This document shows positions 9,113-18,074 of a stretch of 64,000 bases of DNA, one piece after another. This DNA comes from Chloroflexota bacterium (GTDB lineage: Bacteria; Chloroflexota; Limnocylindria; Limnocylindrales; CSP1-4). The notes under the pieces were generated by a model. That model did not search any database. It saw only the letters and a list, made by a program, of their open reading frames with translations, and was not told the origin of the DNA. A program made the position numbers and the translations under genes. The stretch covers positions 621 to 64,620 of the forward strand of contig PLOC01000111.1 of assembly GCA_003141955.1 (NCBI GenBank), read 5' to 3'. Position 1 is the first letter of the stretch. Every line of letters starts with the position of its first letter.

Positions 9113-10011
9113 TGAGCGCGCCGAAGATCAGCAGCGACCTGCTCGGCGCCATCGGCGGCGTGCCCCGGCCCGACGTTGACGTGGTGGTCGACGCCCGCGA
9201 CGTCAACAAGTGGTTCGGCCGGCTGCACGTGCTCAAGGACGTCAGCGTGCAGGTCAAGCGCCAGGAGACGGTCGTCATCATTGGCCCTTCGGGGTCGGGC
9301 AAGACGACCTTCATCCGCTGCATCAACCATCTGGAGAAGATTCAGAGCGGCCGCATCTTCGTCAACGGCCACCTCATCGGCTACCGCGAAGTGGCCGCTG
9401 CCGGCCGAATGCGGCGTCCCATCGCGAAGCTGCCCATCGTCGGGCGGGGCTTTGGCAAGCCTGCTGGCGCCACGAAGCTGGTCGAGGACAAGGAGAAGAA
9501 CATCGCCCTGCAGCGCCAGGAGATCGGCATGGTCTTCCAGCGCTTCAACCTGTTCCCGCACATGACAGCCCTTGAGAACATCATCGAGGCTCCGATCGGT
9601 GTGCGAGGCATGGACCACGACGAAGCCGTGGCGGTCGGCCGGGCGCTGCTCGAGCGCGTCGGCCTGGCAGCCAAGGAGAAGGTCTACCCCAACCAGCTTT
9701 CCGGGGGGCAGCAGCAGCGCATCGCCATCGCCCGCGCCCTGGCGATGAAGCCCGCGCTGATGCTCTTCGACGAGCCGACCTCCGCCCTCGACCCCGAGAT
9801 GATTGGCGAGGTGCTGGAGGTCATGAAGGAGCTGGCCCGCGAAGGCATGACCATGATCGTGGTTAGCCACGAGATGGGCTTCGCCCGCGAGGTGGCCAAC
9901 CGGGTTGTCATGATGGACGACGGCGTGGTCGTCGAAGAGGGCGTGCCGGACCAGATGTTCAGCGCGCCAAAGCAGGACCGCACGAAGGCGTTCCTCTCGA
10001 AGATCCTGTAG
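9112..10011 (+). CDS. Amino-acid ABC transporter ATP-binding protein
   Basis: 299 residues, longer than the roughly 240-260 usual for GlnQ/HisP-type ATPases. It has a 25-residue N-terminal extension and an insertion of about 35 residues after FVNGHLIG and before the Q-loop. Catalytic motifs are intact: Walker [10 protein letters not shown] near residue 61, Q-loop [17 protein letters not shown], signature LSGGQQQR, Walker [14 protein letters not shown] and switch VVSHEMGFA. It powers import with the upstream permease and the two receptors. It is translationally coupled to the permease by a 1-nt overlap. Confidence 0.95.
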   Translation: MSAPKISSDLLGAIGGVPRPDVDVVVDARDVNKWFGRLHVLKDVSVQVKRQETVVIIGPSGSGKTTFIRCINHLEKIQSGRIFVNGHLIGYREVAAAGRMRRPIAKLPIVGRGFGKPAGATKLVEDKEKNIALQRQEIGMVFQRFNLFPHMTALENIIEAPIGVRGMDHDEAVAVGRALLERVGLAAKEKVYPNQLSGGQQQRIAIARALAMKPALMLFDEPTSALDPEMIGEVLEVMKELAREGMTMIVVSHEMGFAREVANRVVMMDDGVVVEEGVPDQMFSAPKQDRTKAFLSKIL

Positions 10012-10303
10012 TTCGCGGCGGGGCGCGGGGCGGCGGCGCGACCTCTCGAACGATAGTCGCATGCCTTTCGTCCAGCAGCTTCGGCAGCTCGGCGCCGCGC
10101 CACCGTGGCGCCACGGGCAGCGAAACGCCCACGGCAGTCGCGACTCGGCGGACCATCCGGAGTGAGGTTCCTTCGAGACCGCCGTTCTCGATTGCCGATA
10201 CCACGGCCGAGCTCACGCCAGCCGCCGCCGCGACATCCGACTGCCGCAGGCCGCGCTTGATCCGCACCACCCTGATGACTGAGCCTACCCGAACGTCATC
10301 CAC
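9959..10303 (-). pseudogene. Truncated XRE-type HTH protein
   Basis: From a GTG at 10303 the frame encodes 114 residues. An XRE helix-turn-helix comes first (RIKRGLRQSDVAAAAGVSS, then VVSAIENGGLEG), followed by VAPRWRGAELPKLLDERHA. As I recall, that WRG...LLDERHA element leads, in longer relatives, into a further C-terminal domain. Here the frame instead turns Pro/Arg-rich and overlaps the 3' end of the ABC ATPase gene on the opposite strand. I read it as a gene that lost its 3' half, though a short stand-alone DNA-binding protein is possible. Confidence 0.55.
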
Positions 10304-10400
10304 GCCGGGCAGCAGGACGAGGGCCCATTTGACCGCGCTTATCTGGCGGCACGCGGGAGCCACAGGGGCGCGCAGGAGGCCGGGACTTACGGGCGGTCGC

Positions 10401-11495
10401 TCAGTCGAGGCGGTAGATGATTCGCCCCTCGGCGTCGATGGTCGGGCCGCGCCGGACGACCTCTTCGGACGCGGGCGACGACGCCAGAACCCCGGCCGCT
10501 CTCTCCGCCCGCTCCGCGCGCCGGGCCTCCGCGTCCGGCACCTGGTCGCGGGCGTGATAGCTCGATCGAACAAGCGGCCCCGACTCCACGTGGCGAAAGC
10601 CCAGCGCCAGCGCCTCCTCGCGCATCTCGGCGAACTCGTCGGGGTGGTAGTAGCGCTCGACACGGAGGTGCCGAGCCGAGGGCCGCAGGTACTGCCCCAC
10701 GGTCAGGATGTCGCAGTCGACCGCGCGCAGGTCCACGAACGTCTGGTGCAGCTCCGGCCGCGTCTCCCCCAGCCCGACCATGATCGAGGACTTGGTGTGG
10801 ACCGCCGCGGCTCCGGCCGCCCCGCCGAGCTCGCGCGCGTACGCCTTCGCCCGCTCGAGAACCCCGAGCGATCGGTCGTAGCGAGCCCTCTTCCGGACCG
10901 GCTTCTGCAGCCGCGCGACCGTCTCCACGTTGTGGTTCAGGATGTCCGGCCCGGCCGCCATCACCGTCCGGAGCGGCGCCTCCTCCCCGTTGAAGTCGGG
11001 GATCAAGACCTCGACGCCCATGCCGGGGCACGCGTCCCGCAGCCGCCGGATCGTCTCGGCGAACACGCCCGCTCCCCCATCGGCCAGGTCGTCGCGGGCC
11101 ACGCTCGTGACCACGACGTGATCCAGCCCCAGACCGCAGATGGCCTCGGCCACGCGGCGCGGCTCGTCCAGGTCGTGGAGGGTCGGCTTGCCCGTCTTCA
11201 CCGCGCAGAACCCGCAGGCGCGGGTGCAGGTATCCCCGAGAATCATGATCGTGGCGGTTCGCTGGTCCCAGCACTCGCCCACGTTCGGACACTGGGCTTC
11301 CGCGCAGACGGTGTGCAGCGAGAGCCCGTTGAGCAGCCGCCGAACCTCGTGGTACGTCTCGCCCGAAGGTATCCGCGCCTTGATCCACTCGGGGTGCCGG
11401 CGCAGGGCCACGGACCCGTCGGCTGCGGGCTCGAAGGTACCGCCGGCCATGGCTATGGTCGGCGGGAGGATGCGCGAGGGCGGCCGACTCTCCAT
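10401..11495 (-). CDS. lipA: Lipoyl synthase
   Basis: A 364-residue radical-SAM enzyme that inserts two sulfurs into octanoyl groups on lipoyl domains. Both iron-sulfur clusters are represented: the auxiliary cluster cysteines C64, C69 and C75 (VCAEAQCPNVGEC) and the radical-SAM CTRACGFC (C90, C94, C97). Further family landmarks are TSVARDDLADGGA, LNHNVETV, KSSIMVGLGET, TVGQYLRPS and VRSSYHA. An ATG at codon 16 is a possible alternative start. It lies 9 nt after the E2 gene stop on the same strand, so enzyme and lipoylated substrate are made from one transcript. The C-terminal 35 residues are an Ala/Glu/Arg-rich extension. Confidence 0.96.
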   Translation of the reverse strand: MESRPPSRILPPTIAMAGGTFEPAADGSVALRRHPEWIKARIPSGETYHEVRRLLNGLSLHTVCAEAQCPNVGECWDQRTATIMILGDTCTRACGFCAVKTGKPTLHDLDEPRRVAEAICGLGLDHVVVTSVARDDLADGGAGVFAETIRRLRDACPGMGVEVLIPDFNGEEAPLRTVMAAGPDILNHNVETVARLQKPVRKRARYDRSLGVLERAKAYARELGGAAGAAAVHTKSSIMVGLGETRPELHQTFVDLRAVDCDILTVGQYLRPSARHLRVERYYHPDEFAEMREEALALGFRHVESGPLVRSSYHARDQVPDAEARRAERAERAAGVLASSPASEEVVRRGPTIDAEGRIIYRLD

Positions 11496-11504
11496 GGATC
11501 GAGT

Positions 11505-13001
11505 CTAGTAGATCGGCGTGTCGGGGCCGACAGCCTCGAGCCTGCAGATCACGTCGCGGACGAACCGGCCCACCTGTGCCCCGTCGGTGGCGCGGTGGTC
11601 GTACCCGGCAACCAGGTTCATCATCGAGCGGATGGCGATGACGTCCCCTTCGGGCGTCTCGCGGACGACCGGCCGCTTCACGACGGCCTCGGTCGTGAGG
11701 ATGCAGACTTCGGGCGTGTTGAGGATCGGGACGGTCAGGATCGAGCCGAACCAGCCGGTGTTGTCGATCGTGAAGGTGCCGCCCTGCAGGTCTTCGAGGC
11801 GTAGCCTGTTCGCTCGGGCTCGAGCGGCAAGATCCTGGATCGCCCGATTGATGCCGTTGATCGAGAGCTGGTCGGCGTCGTGGATGACAGGGACGATGAG
11901 ACCGTTATCCACGGCGATGGCGATGCCGACGTTGATGCGGCGCTTGCGGAGCAGGCCGCCTTCGGTGTAGTGGGCGTTCAGGTCGGGGTTCGCCATCAAC
12001 CCTTCGACGACGGCCTTGACCACGAACGGCAGGAAGCTGAGTCCGACGCCCTCGCGAGCCTTGTAGGCCGCACCGAGCGCGGCTCGAAGCGTGACGACGG
12101 CCGTCATGTCGGCTTCGAACGTGCTGTGGGCGACCGGGACCGCGGCGGCTCGGGTCATCTGCGCGGCGACGCCACGGCGCATCTGATTGTGCGGAATCAG
12201 AACCTCGTCCTGGCCCGGCTCCCAGGCGACGGCGGACGTCGACGGCGACGGGGTCGAAAGGACCGACGGTGCCAGGCCCGGCGCATGACTCGGGACGCCG
12301 ACCCCGGGTGCCAGATAGACCGACGGTGACACGGCGGCCTGGGCAGCCGCAGTCGCGGCTCCACGCCGCGTGGCGCCAGCGGGAATGGCGGCGCCGAGGC
12401 CCGCGGCGGCGGCGGTTCGCCCGCGCTCCACGAACTTCATCACGTCGTCGCGGGTGATCCGGCCGGAGTGGCCCGTCCCGACGATCTGTACAGGAGCAAG
12501 GCCGTGCTCTCGCAGCATGCGGCGGACCGAGGGGGTCATGCGCGCGTCCGGATCGCCGGCCTGGGCGTCGGGCGAGGCCTGCATCACCGGCACGAGAGCC
12601 GGCGGAGTGGCGAGAGTAGTGGAAGTGGCGGAGACCGTGGAGAGTCGCGCGGCCCGCGGCGCCGTCGCGGACGCCGCCGGCGAGGTCGTGGCCACGGCCG
12701 GCGTCCCGGGAGCCGCCGCACTCGCGGCACCCGCGGCAGCTCCCCGGGGAGCTGCCCCTGCCCCTGCTACTTCCTCGATCTCGGCGATCTCGACGTTGTA
12801 CGGGACCGTCTGCCCCTCTTCGACGAGGATCCTGCTCAGCACGCCGGCGAAGGGCGACGGGACCTCGGCGTTGACCTTGTCGGTGATGACCTCCAGCAGC
12901 GGCTCGTCCCTGGCGACGCTGTCACCGGGGTGCTTGAGCCACTTCCCGATCGTCCCCTCGGCCACGCTCTCGCCGAGCTGGGGCATCGTCACCTTGGCCA
13001 C
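11505..13001 (-). CDS. Dihydrolipoamide acyltransferase, E2 of a 2-oxoacid dehydrogenase
   Basis: 498 residues from a GTG at 13001, chosen because AGGAGGAGCGATAC precedes it and the lipoyl domain begins at once. In order: one lipoyl domain (lipoyl lysine K42 in VITDKVNAEVPSP), an Ala/Pro/Thr hinge, a peripheral subunit-binding domain (MTPSVRRMLREHGL) near residue 155, a second hinge, and the acyltransferase domain ending in DHRATDG with catalytic H469 and D473. Whether it is the pyruvate, 2-oxoglutarate or branched-chain E2 cannot be settled. No E1 is in the window. It is co-transcribed with lipA, and an E3 gene lies 1.4 kb away. Confidence 0.94.
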   Translation of the reverse strand: MAKVTMPQLGESVAEGTIGKWLKHPGDSVARDEPLLEVITDKVNAEVPSPFAGVLSRILVEEGQTVPYNVEIAEIEEVAGAGAAPRGAAAGAASAAAPGTPAVATTSPAASATAPRAARLSTVSATSTTLATPPALVPVMQASPDAQAGDPDARMTPSVRRMLREHGLAPVQIVGTGHSGRITRDDVMKFVERGRTAAAAGLGAAIPAGATRRGAATAAAQAAVSPSVYLAPGVGVPSHAPGLAPSVLSTPSPSTSAVAWEPGQDEVLIPHNQMRRGVAAQMTRAAAVPVAHSTFEADMTAVVTLRAALGAAYKAREGVGLSFLPFVVKAVVEGLMANPDLNAHYTEGGLLRKRRINVGIAIAVDNGLIVPVIHDADQLSINGINRAIQDLAARARANRLRLEDLQGGTFTIDNTGWFGSILTVPILNTPEVCILTTEAVVKRPVVRETPEGDVIAIRSMMNLVAGYDHRATDGAQVGRFVRDVICRLEAVGPDTPIY

Positions 13002-13626
13002 GTATCGCTCCTCCTGCGAGGTCTCCCTGATGACGGGCTCGCCGCCGTCGCCGCTAGTTTGGCCCATCTGGCGTGAACCGGGCTAGCTGCGCGATTCACA
13101 GCCCACTCTCCGGGTTGCGTGCACGATGCCCGGCGGCCCCGGGTTTGCCGCGGCTCCGGCTACCGGCGGCTCCGGGTTGCTGCGGCTCCGGGTTGCTGCG
13201 ACCCGTTGCCCATCTTCGCCCGGGGCGAAGCTCGGCAGCCCAGTGCCCGATTCCGTTGTCTAATTCCGTCCGAGGCGATGGTAAGCGATCGGCGCCTCGA
13301 TCCAAGCCGGGGCCGCGCGGCCGGCAAGCGTGGATTCGGCCGGGGCGAAGCCCAAGACGCGCGCCCAGGACCCCGAATACGCGCCCGTCAGCACCTACCA
13401 TCGCCCCCGGTGATGTTGGGCAAGAAGAACCCGCGTGGCAGGCTCCCAGGCCCGGACGTGGAGCCACGCCACGCCCGCCGCCGACGCGCCGCCGCCCGTC
13501 TCGCACCGCGGCCCGCTACGATCAGCACCGAGTGTGGCCGCCGCGGCGCCGCCCATCATCGTTCCGCCGCGGCGCCCGCCCATCATGCTTTCGCAGAGCC
13601 CGCTTCGGAGCCCCAAGGAGGATCGA
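13002..13626. other. Intergenic region between E2 and hydrolase genes
   Basis: A 625-nt stretch between divergent genes. It holds two tandem copies of GCGGCTCCGGGTTGCT (about 13168-13199) and GC-rich low-complexity sequence. Open frames cross it but have no ribosome-binding site, conserved motif or codon bias that I can see. Promoters for both flanking genes must lie here. I could not pick convincing -10/-35 boxes. Confidence 0.5.
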
Positions 13627-14403
13627 GTGGCCAGGACGATCGTGCTGATCCACGGGGCGTGGATGACGCCACTCTGCTGGGATGGCTTCGTCCGGCGCTA
13701 CGAGGCCAGGGGATATCGCTGCATCGCCCCGGCCTGGCCCTACGACGACCGCCCCGTGCCCGAGCTGCGCCGCTCGCCCGCCCCGGAGCTGGCGCGCGTC
13801 GGCTTCGGCGAGCTGACCGACCACTATGCCCGCATCATCGAAGCGCTGCCGGAGCCGCCGATCATCATTGGCCACTCGATGGGCGGCCTGGTGGCGCAGC
13901 AGCTGCTGGACCGCGGCCTCGGCACCGCCGGCGTGGCAATCGATCCCGCGCCCCCGCGCGGCGTCCTGGCCGGTCCTCGCGCCACGTGGTCCGGCCTGCC
14001 GACCGTCCTGGCCTGGGGCAGCTGGCGGAAGGTTCGACCGATGTCGTTTCGGCGCTTTGCCTGGAGCTTCTGCCACACCCTGGAAGCGGACGAGCAGGTC
14101 GCCGCCTACCAGCGCCAGGTCGTTCCGACGCCCGGCCGGCTGTACTGGCAGCTGCTGTTCGGCCGGGATACGAAGGTCGACTTCCGCAACGGCAAGCGCG
14201 CTCCACTGTTGATCACCGTGGCCTCCAGGGACCGCGCCGTCGATGCCTCCACGATCCGATCGAACTACCGCAAGTACCGCCACTCCCCCGCCGTCACCGA
14301 GCTACTCGAGTTCCCCGACCGAACCCACTGGCTCATCGCCGCCCCCGGCTGGGAAGAGGTCGCCGACGCCATCCTCGACTGGGTCGCGAAGCGGTCGAGG
14401 TAG
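13627..14403 (+). CDS. Alpha/beta-hydrolase
   Basis: 258 residues from a GTG at 13627 with AAGGAGGATCGA directly before it; longer upstream-extended frames lack such a site. Fold landmarks: VLIHGAWM near residue 7-13, nucleophile elbow GHSMGG with S84, an acid in ASRDRAVD near 203-207, and catalytic His H234 in DRTHWLI. It is probably a soluble serine esterase, lipase-like or dehalogenase-like hydrolase with unknown substrate. It sits alone between the E2 and E3 genes on the opposite strand, and no link to lipoate metabolism is evident. Confidence 0.88.
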   Translation: MARTIVLIHGAWMTPLCWDGFVRRYEARGYRCIAPAWPYDDRPVPELRRSPAPELARVGFGELTDHYARIIEALPEPPIIIGHSMGGLVAQQLLDRGLGTAGVAIDPAPPRGVLAGPRATWSGLPTVLAWGSWRKVRPMSFRRFAWSFCHTLEADEQVAAYQRQVVPTPGRLYWQLLFGRDTKVDFRNGKRAPLLITVASRDRAVDASTIRSNYRKYRHSPAVTELLEFPDRTHWLIAAPGWEEVADAILDWVAKRSR

Positions 14404-14421
14404 CCGCGCCGCCTAGCCGGG

Positions 14422-15861
14422 CTAGGCGTTGATCTGGCGGCCCGAGACGGCCATCGCCGCCTCGCCCATGATCTCGGCCAGGGTTGGGTGCGGATGCGTA
14501 GCTGCGCCGATCTCCCAGGCCATGGCTTCGAGCGTCATGCCGAGCGCGGCCTCCGCGATGAGATCCGTCACGGCCGGCCCGATCATATGCACGCCCAACA
14601 CCTCGTCGGTGGTTGCGTCCGCGATCACCTTGGCGAAGCCCTCCGTCTCGCCCACGATCACGGCCTTGGCGATCGCGGCGAAGTTGAAGACGCCCTTCTT
14701 GACGGCAATTCCGCGTGCCTCGCACTGCTGCTCGGTCAGGCCGATCGAGGCGACCTGCGGGTGCGTGTACGTCGCGCGCGGCTGGTGGTCGTAGTCGATC
14801 GCCTCGGGCCCCTCGCCGGCGATCTCGTGGGCCGCGACGATCCCCTCGTGCGCAGCCACGTGAGCGAGCATCAGCCCGCCGATCACGTCGCCGATGGCGT
14901 AGACGTGGGGCTCGGCGGTGCGCATCCAGCCGTCCACCTTCACGTACCCGCGCTCGAGCTCGACCTTCGTCGTCTCCAGGCCGATCCCCTCGGTGTTCGG
15001 CGCGCGCCCGGTCGCCATGAGCAGCTGCTCGACGCGCAGCTCTTCGGAGACACCGCCGTCCGGGCCAACGAGCATCGAGACGCCATCGGCCGTGACCTTC
15101 ACCGAGGCCGCGTCGAAGCGGGCTTTCGTGACAATCTTGATGCCGCGCCGGGTGAAGCTGCGCTCAAGGGCGGCACTGACGTCACGGTCCTCGAGCGGGA
15201 CGATCGCCGGCAGGTATTCGAGCAGCGTGACGCTGACGCCCAGGTCGTGGTACAGAGAGGCGAACTCGGAGCCGACCGCGCCGGCGCCGACGATAGCGAT
15301 GCTCTTCGGCAGGTCTGCCTTGGTCGTTACGTCGTCCGAGGTGATGATTCGGTGGCCGTCGGGCACGATGCCGGGCAGGCTCTTGACGCGGCTGCCGGTG
15401 GCCAGGATCACGTTTCGGGCGTGAAGGACCCGTTCCCCGCCCGCGCCGGGTGCACCGTCCTCGCCGTTGAGCGCCATGCGGATCGCGCCGGCGCCTTCGA
15501 GGCGACCGCGCCCCGCGACCCACGTCACCTTGTTCTTGTCGACCAGGCCCTTCAGGCCGGTCCACATCCGCTTCACGACCTGGTCCCGCCGCCGGGCGAT
15601 CGTTTCGAAGTCGAAGCCGGGCTGGCCTTCCAGCAGGATCCCGAACTCCTTCGCTTTCTTGAGGCGCGCGAACAGCTCGGCCGATTCGAGGAGCGCCTTG
15701 GTCGGAATGCAGCCGACGTGGAGGCACGTCCCGCCGATCTTGCCCACGTCAACGAGCGCGACGTTCATGCCCAGTTGAGCGGCCCGAAAAGCGGCGGTGT
15801 AGCCACCGGTGCCTGCGCCGAGGACGATCAGGTCGAAGTCGTTGCTGGAGCCTGCGGCCAT
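14422..15861 (-). CDS. lpdA: Dihydrolipoamide dehydrogenase (E3)
   Basis: 479 residues from the ATG at 15861. This FAD flavoenzyme reoxidises dihydrolipoyl groups with NAD+. Visible landmarks: FAD-binding VLGAGTGGYTAA near 13-24, redox-active disulfide GGTCLHVGC (C46 and C51), NAD-binding VGAGAVGSEFA, second FAD motif YAIGDV, and the dimer-interface HPHPTLAE near residue 456-463 with the catalytic His. It completes the lipoate-dependent set with E2 and LipA at 10.4-13.0 kb, but is transcribed separately because a hydrolase gene on the other strand intervenes. Confidence 0.96.
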   Translation of the reverse strand: MAAGSSNDFDLIVLGAGTGGYTAAFRAAQLGMNVALVDVGKIGGTCLHVGCIPTKALLESAELFARLKKAKEFGILLEGQPGFDFETIARRRDQVVKRMWTGLKGLVDKNKVTWVAGRGRLEGAGAIRMALNGEDGAPGAGGERVLHARNVILATGSRVKSLPGIVPDGHRIITSDDVTTKADLPKSIAIVGAGAVGSEFASLYHDLGVSVTLLEYLPAIVPLEDRDVSAALERSFTRRGIKIVTKARFDAASVKVTADGVSMLVGPDGGVSEELRVEQLLMATGRAPNTEGIGLETTKVELERGYVKVDGWMRTAEPHVYAIGDVIGGLMLAHVAAHEGIVAAHEIAGEGPEAIDYDHQPRATYTHPQVASIGLTEQQCEARGIAVKKGVFNFAAIAKAVIVGETEGFAKVIADATTDEVLGVHMIGPAVTDLIAEAALGMTLEAMAWEIGAATHPHPTLAEIMGEAAMAVSGRQINA

Positions 15862-16020
15862 GGCTGTCGGCCTCGCGCTGCGGATCGGGGTGGATGTCCG
15901 AAGCGTACCCGGCGAGCCGGGAACGAGCAACCGAGCGGCCCGGACCGGCGCGGCGCGGAAGGTCGGACACGAAACGACCCGAGTACGGGGCCCGGGTCGT
16001 CGATCCGAAGAGAACTGGGG

Positions 16021-16344
16021 TCAGTTGCCGCGCGCGCTCCGGAAACAGTCGCTGCAGTAGACCGGCTTGCCGGTGGTCGGCTGGAACGGGACCTCGGTGG
16101 CGCGTCCGCACTTGCTGCACGTGGCGGGGAACATCTGGCGGGGGCCTCGATCGTACTCGCCGCTGCCGTAGCCGCCGCCGCGGCCGGCGCCGCCCTCCGG
16201 ACGCGCGGCTTTGCGCGCAGTACGGCAGGGGCCGCATCGCTTGGGTTCGGAGAATCCCCGCTGCGCGTAGAAGTCCTGCTCGCTCGCGGTAAATACGAAC
16301 TGCTGGCCGCAGTCGGCGCAGACCAGAATCTTGTCCGTGTACAC
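16021..16344 (-). CDS. Small zinc-ribbon protein (paralogue 1)
   Basis: 107 residues from a GTG at 16344 (GAGAGGAG about 12 nt upstream). Three cysteine groups are visible: CADCGQQF, CGPCRTARKA and CSKCGR...YCSDCF, with a Gly/Tyr-rich linker between the second and third. The pattern suggests two zinc-binding modules joined by a flexible arm. It is a paralogue of the protein at 46325, sharing FVFTASEQ.F, F.EP.RC..CR.ARKA and GKPVYCSDCF. Such proteins are common as uncharacterised ORFs in Chloroflexota-like genomes. A nucleic-acid or ribosome-related role is only a guess. Confidence 0.88.
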   Translation of the reverse strand: MYTDKILVCADCGQQFVFTASEQDFYAQRGFSEPKRCGPCRTARKAARPEGGAGRGGGYGSGEYDRGPRQMFPATCSKCGRATEVPFQPTTGKPVYCSDCFRSARGN

Positions 16345-16545
16345 GAGAAACTGGAACTCCTCTCAGTAGCCGCTCCCTCCGTGTCCTCGCGGCAACGCGT
16401 GAGAGGCCCGGTCGTCGTGCTACCTGGACGCTCGCTCACAGTCAGCCCGTGAGCTTTGCGGCGGGATTGTACGTCCGGCGTTACCGCGTGCATAGGGTCC
16501 GGCAAGTCCAGGTTCGGGTACCGGCGCCGGGACCCGCATTGGTAG

Positions 16546-16573
16546 TTGACAAGTCTTGTGTCGCTGGTAAGAA
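16546..16573 (+). promoter_or_regulatory. Sigma70-like promoter for the C39-like peptidase
   Basis: TTGACA at 16546-16551 and TAAGAA at 16568-16573 with a 16-nt spacer. It would give a leader of about 125 nt before the ATG at 16704. Confidence 0.5.
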
Positions 16574-16703
16574 ACTACCCGACACACAACGGCACCCTTG
16601 GCGGGTTCAACGCAACGCGGACCCGGGCCAGTGTCCCCGGCAGCAGAGCCCTTTCTCGGTCGAAGCAATCCGTGTCCAGACAAGCCGATTGGATCTGAAC
16701 GCC

Positions 16704-18035
16704 ATGAGCCACAGCCATCGCCGCCTCGCCGGGCTGGCCTCGGTCGCAGCCTTCGTCCTGGTGGCCAGCTTCGGTGGAATCTCGCCGGCAGCGGCCGCCA
16801 CGGCCGCCCCCGTGGCGACCTTTGTCACGCCCATCCCCGGACTGACCACGGTGACCCAGACGGGCTCATTCGGTGCGAGCTGGACGATCGCAAAAGGCGT
16901 GTCGGTCAGCTCGACCGCCGTGGTAGTTCAAACGTCGCGCCCGTTGGGCGCAACCGGCTGCGACCTCCGCTGGCTCCCCGTCGGATCGGGGTCCGCATCC
17001 GGCACTTCGTATTACGTCGCTGGGCTCCTGCCCAACCGGTGCTATCGATTCCTGCTCATGCTCACCACCGGCGCCGGAACGCAGACCGTGACTTCGTCGA
17101 CCTTCATCCCCGCGCCGGCCGGCCTGGGCCCCACGGCCGACTTCACGAACCCATTCGCGGACGGGCTTGTCGTCTACGAGACGGCGGCCACGATCGGCTG
17201 GGCGCAGCGGGACACCTTCGGCTCCACGATCACCTCGCGCAGCCTGTCCGAGCAGTCGGCCGCGGCGGTTGGCGGCGCCTGCACGGGCGTGGCATGGTCG
17301 AGCCCGACGAATCTCTCGTTCACCGGGTACTCGGTCAACCGGACCCTACAGCCCTCTTTCTGCTACCGATACCTGCTGACGCTCCAGGACGCCGCCGGCT
17401 TCCGAAGCGAGCTCACATCGGGCGCGATGCTCGAGGCGACCGGGCTGCCCGCCTGGACGGGCACTCTCGACTTCTACCGGCCCAGCGCCTTCGCCTCGCA
17501 GGCAACGACCACCTGGTGCGTGGCCGCGAGCAGCCAGATGATGCTGAACATGATCCTCGGCCAGAGCGACTCATCGAGCAACTCCCAGGCCACGTACATC
17601 GCCTACGGCCAGGCCCACGACGGAGGCAATTACCCGAGCGGGACGAACCCGGCCGGCTGGTCCGCGATCCTCGACCGGTACGGCGGCGCCACCTACTCGG
17701 TGCAGACTTTTGGCGACAGCACGTCGGCCTTGAAGCAGGCCGCCCTTCGAATGCGTCAGACGAACAGGCCGGTGGGGATGCTGGTCTGGAAGGGCCGCCA
17801 TGCCTGGGTCATGGACGGCTTCACCGCCACCGCCGACCCGGCGACCACGAGCAACTTCACGATCACCTCGGTCGACGTCGCCGGGCCGCTCTACCCGCGG
17901 CCGATGAACTCGTCCGGATACGACCTGCCGCCCGACACGCAGCTCACACCTGCCCAGCTGGCCACGTACTTCCTGCCATACACCGACTCGATCGTGAAGA
18001 CCTGGAACGGCAAGTACGTGTTGATCGTGCCGTAG
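16704..18035 (+). CDS. Secreted C39-like cysteine peptidase
   Basis: 443 residues from the ATG at 16704, with a signal peptide (basic start, LAGLASVAAFVLVASFGG, cleavage near SPAAAA). Residues 40-250 form a repetitive Thr/Ser-rich region with two fibronectin-like stretches, each with the motif NRCYRF or PSFCYRY. The C-terminal domain is papain-like (peptidase C39-like): TTWCVAASSQMM with nucleophile C272, and GRHAWVMDGF with H366. It is probably exported and cleaves peptides or acts on the cell surface. Exported stand-alone C39-like domains differ from the bacteriocin-exporter C39 domains. Monocistronic, as far as visible. Confidence 0.82.
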   Translation: MSHSHRRLAGLASVAAFVLVASFGGISPAAAATAAPVATFVTPIPGLTTVTQTGSFGASWTIAKGVSVSSTAVVVQTSRPLGATGCDLRWLPVGSGSASGTSYYVAGLLPNRCYRFLLMLTTGAGTQTVTSSTFIPAPAGLGPTADFTNPFADGLVVYETAATIGWAQRDTFGSTITSRSLSEQSAAAVGGACTGVAWSSPTNLSFTGYSVNRTLQPSFCYRYLLTLQDAAGFRSELTSGAMLEATGLPAWTGTLDFYRPSAFASQATTTWCVAASSQMMLNMILGQSDSSSNSQATYIAYGQAHDGGNYPSGTNPAGWSAILDRYGGATYSVQTFGDSTSALKQAALRMRQTNRPVGMLVWKGRHAWVMDGFTATADPATTSNFTITSVDVAGPLYPRPMNSSGYDLPPDTQLTPAQLATYFLPYTDSIVKTWNGKYVLIVP

Positions 18036-18074
18036 CGAGCGCAGCGAACGGCGAAACCGACAGCGGATCCGGGC

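Noticed and set aside
9113-10062. 382-codon minus-strand frame opposite the ABC ATPase
   Set aside because: His/Asp/Leu-rich antisense shadow of the ATPase gene without family motifs.
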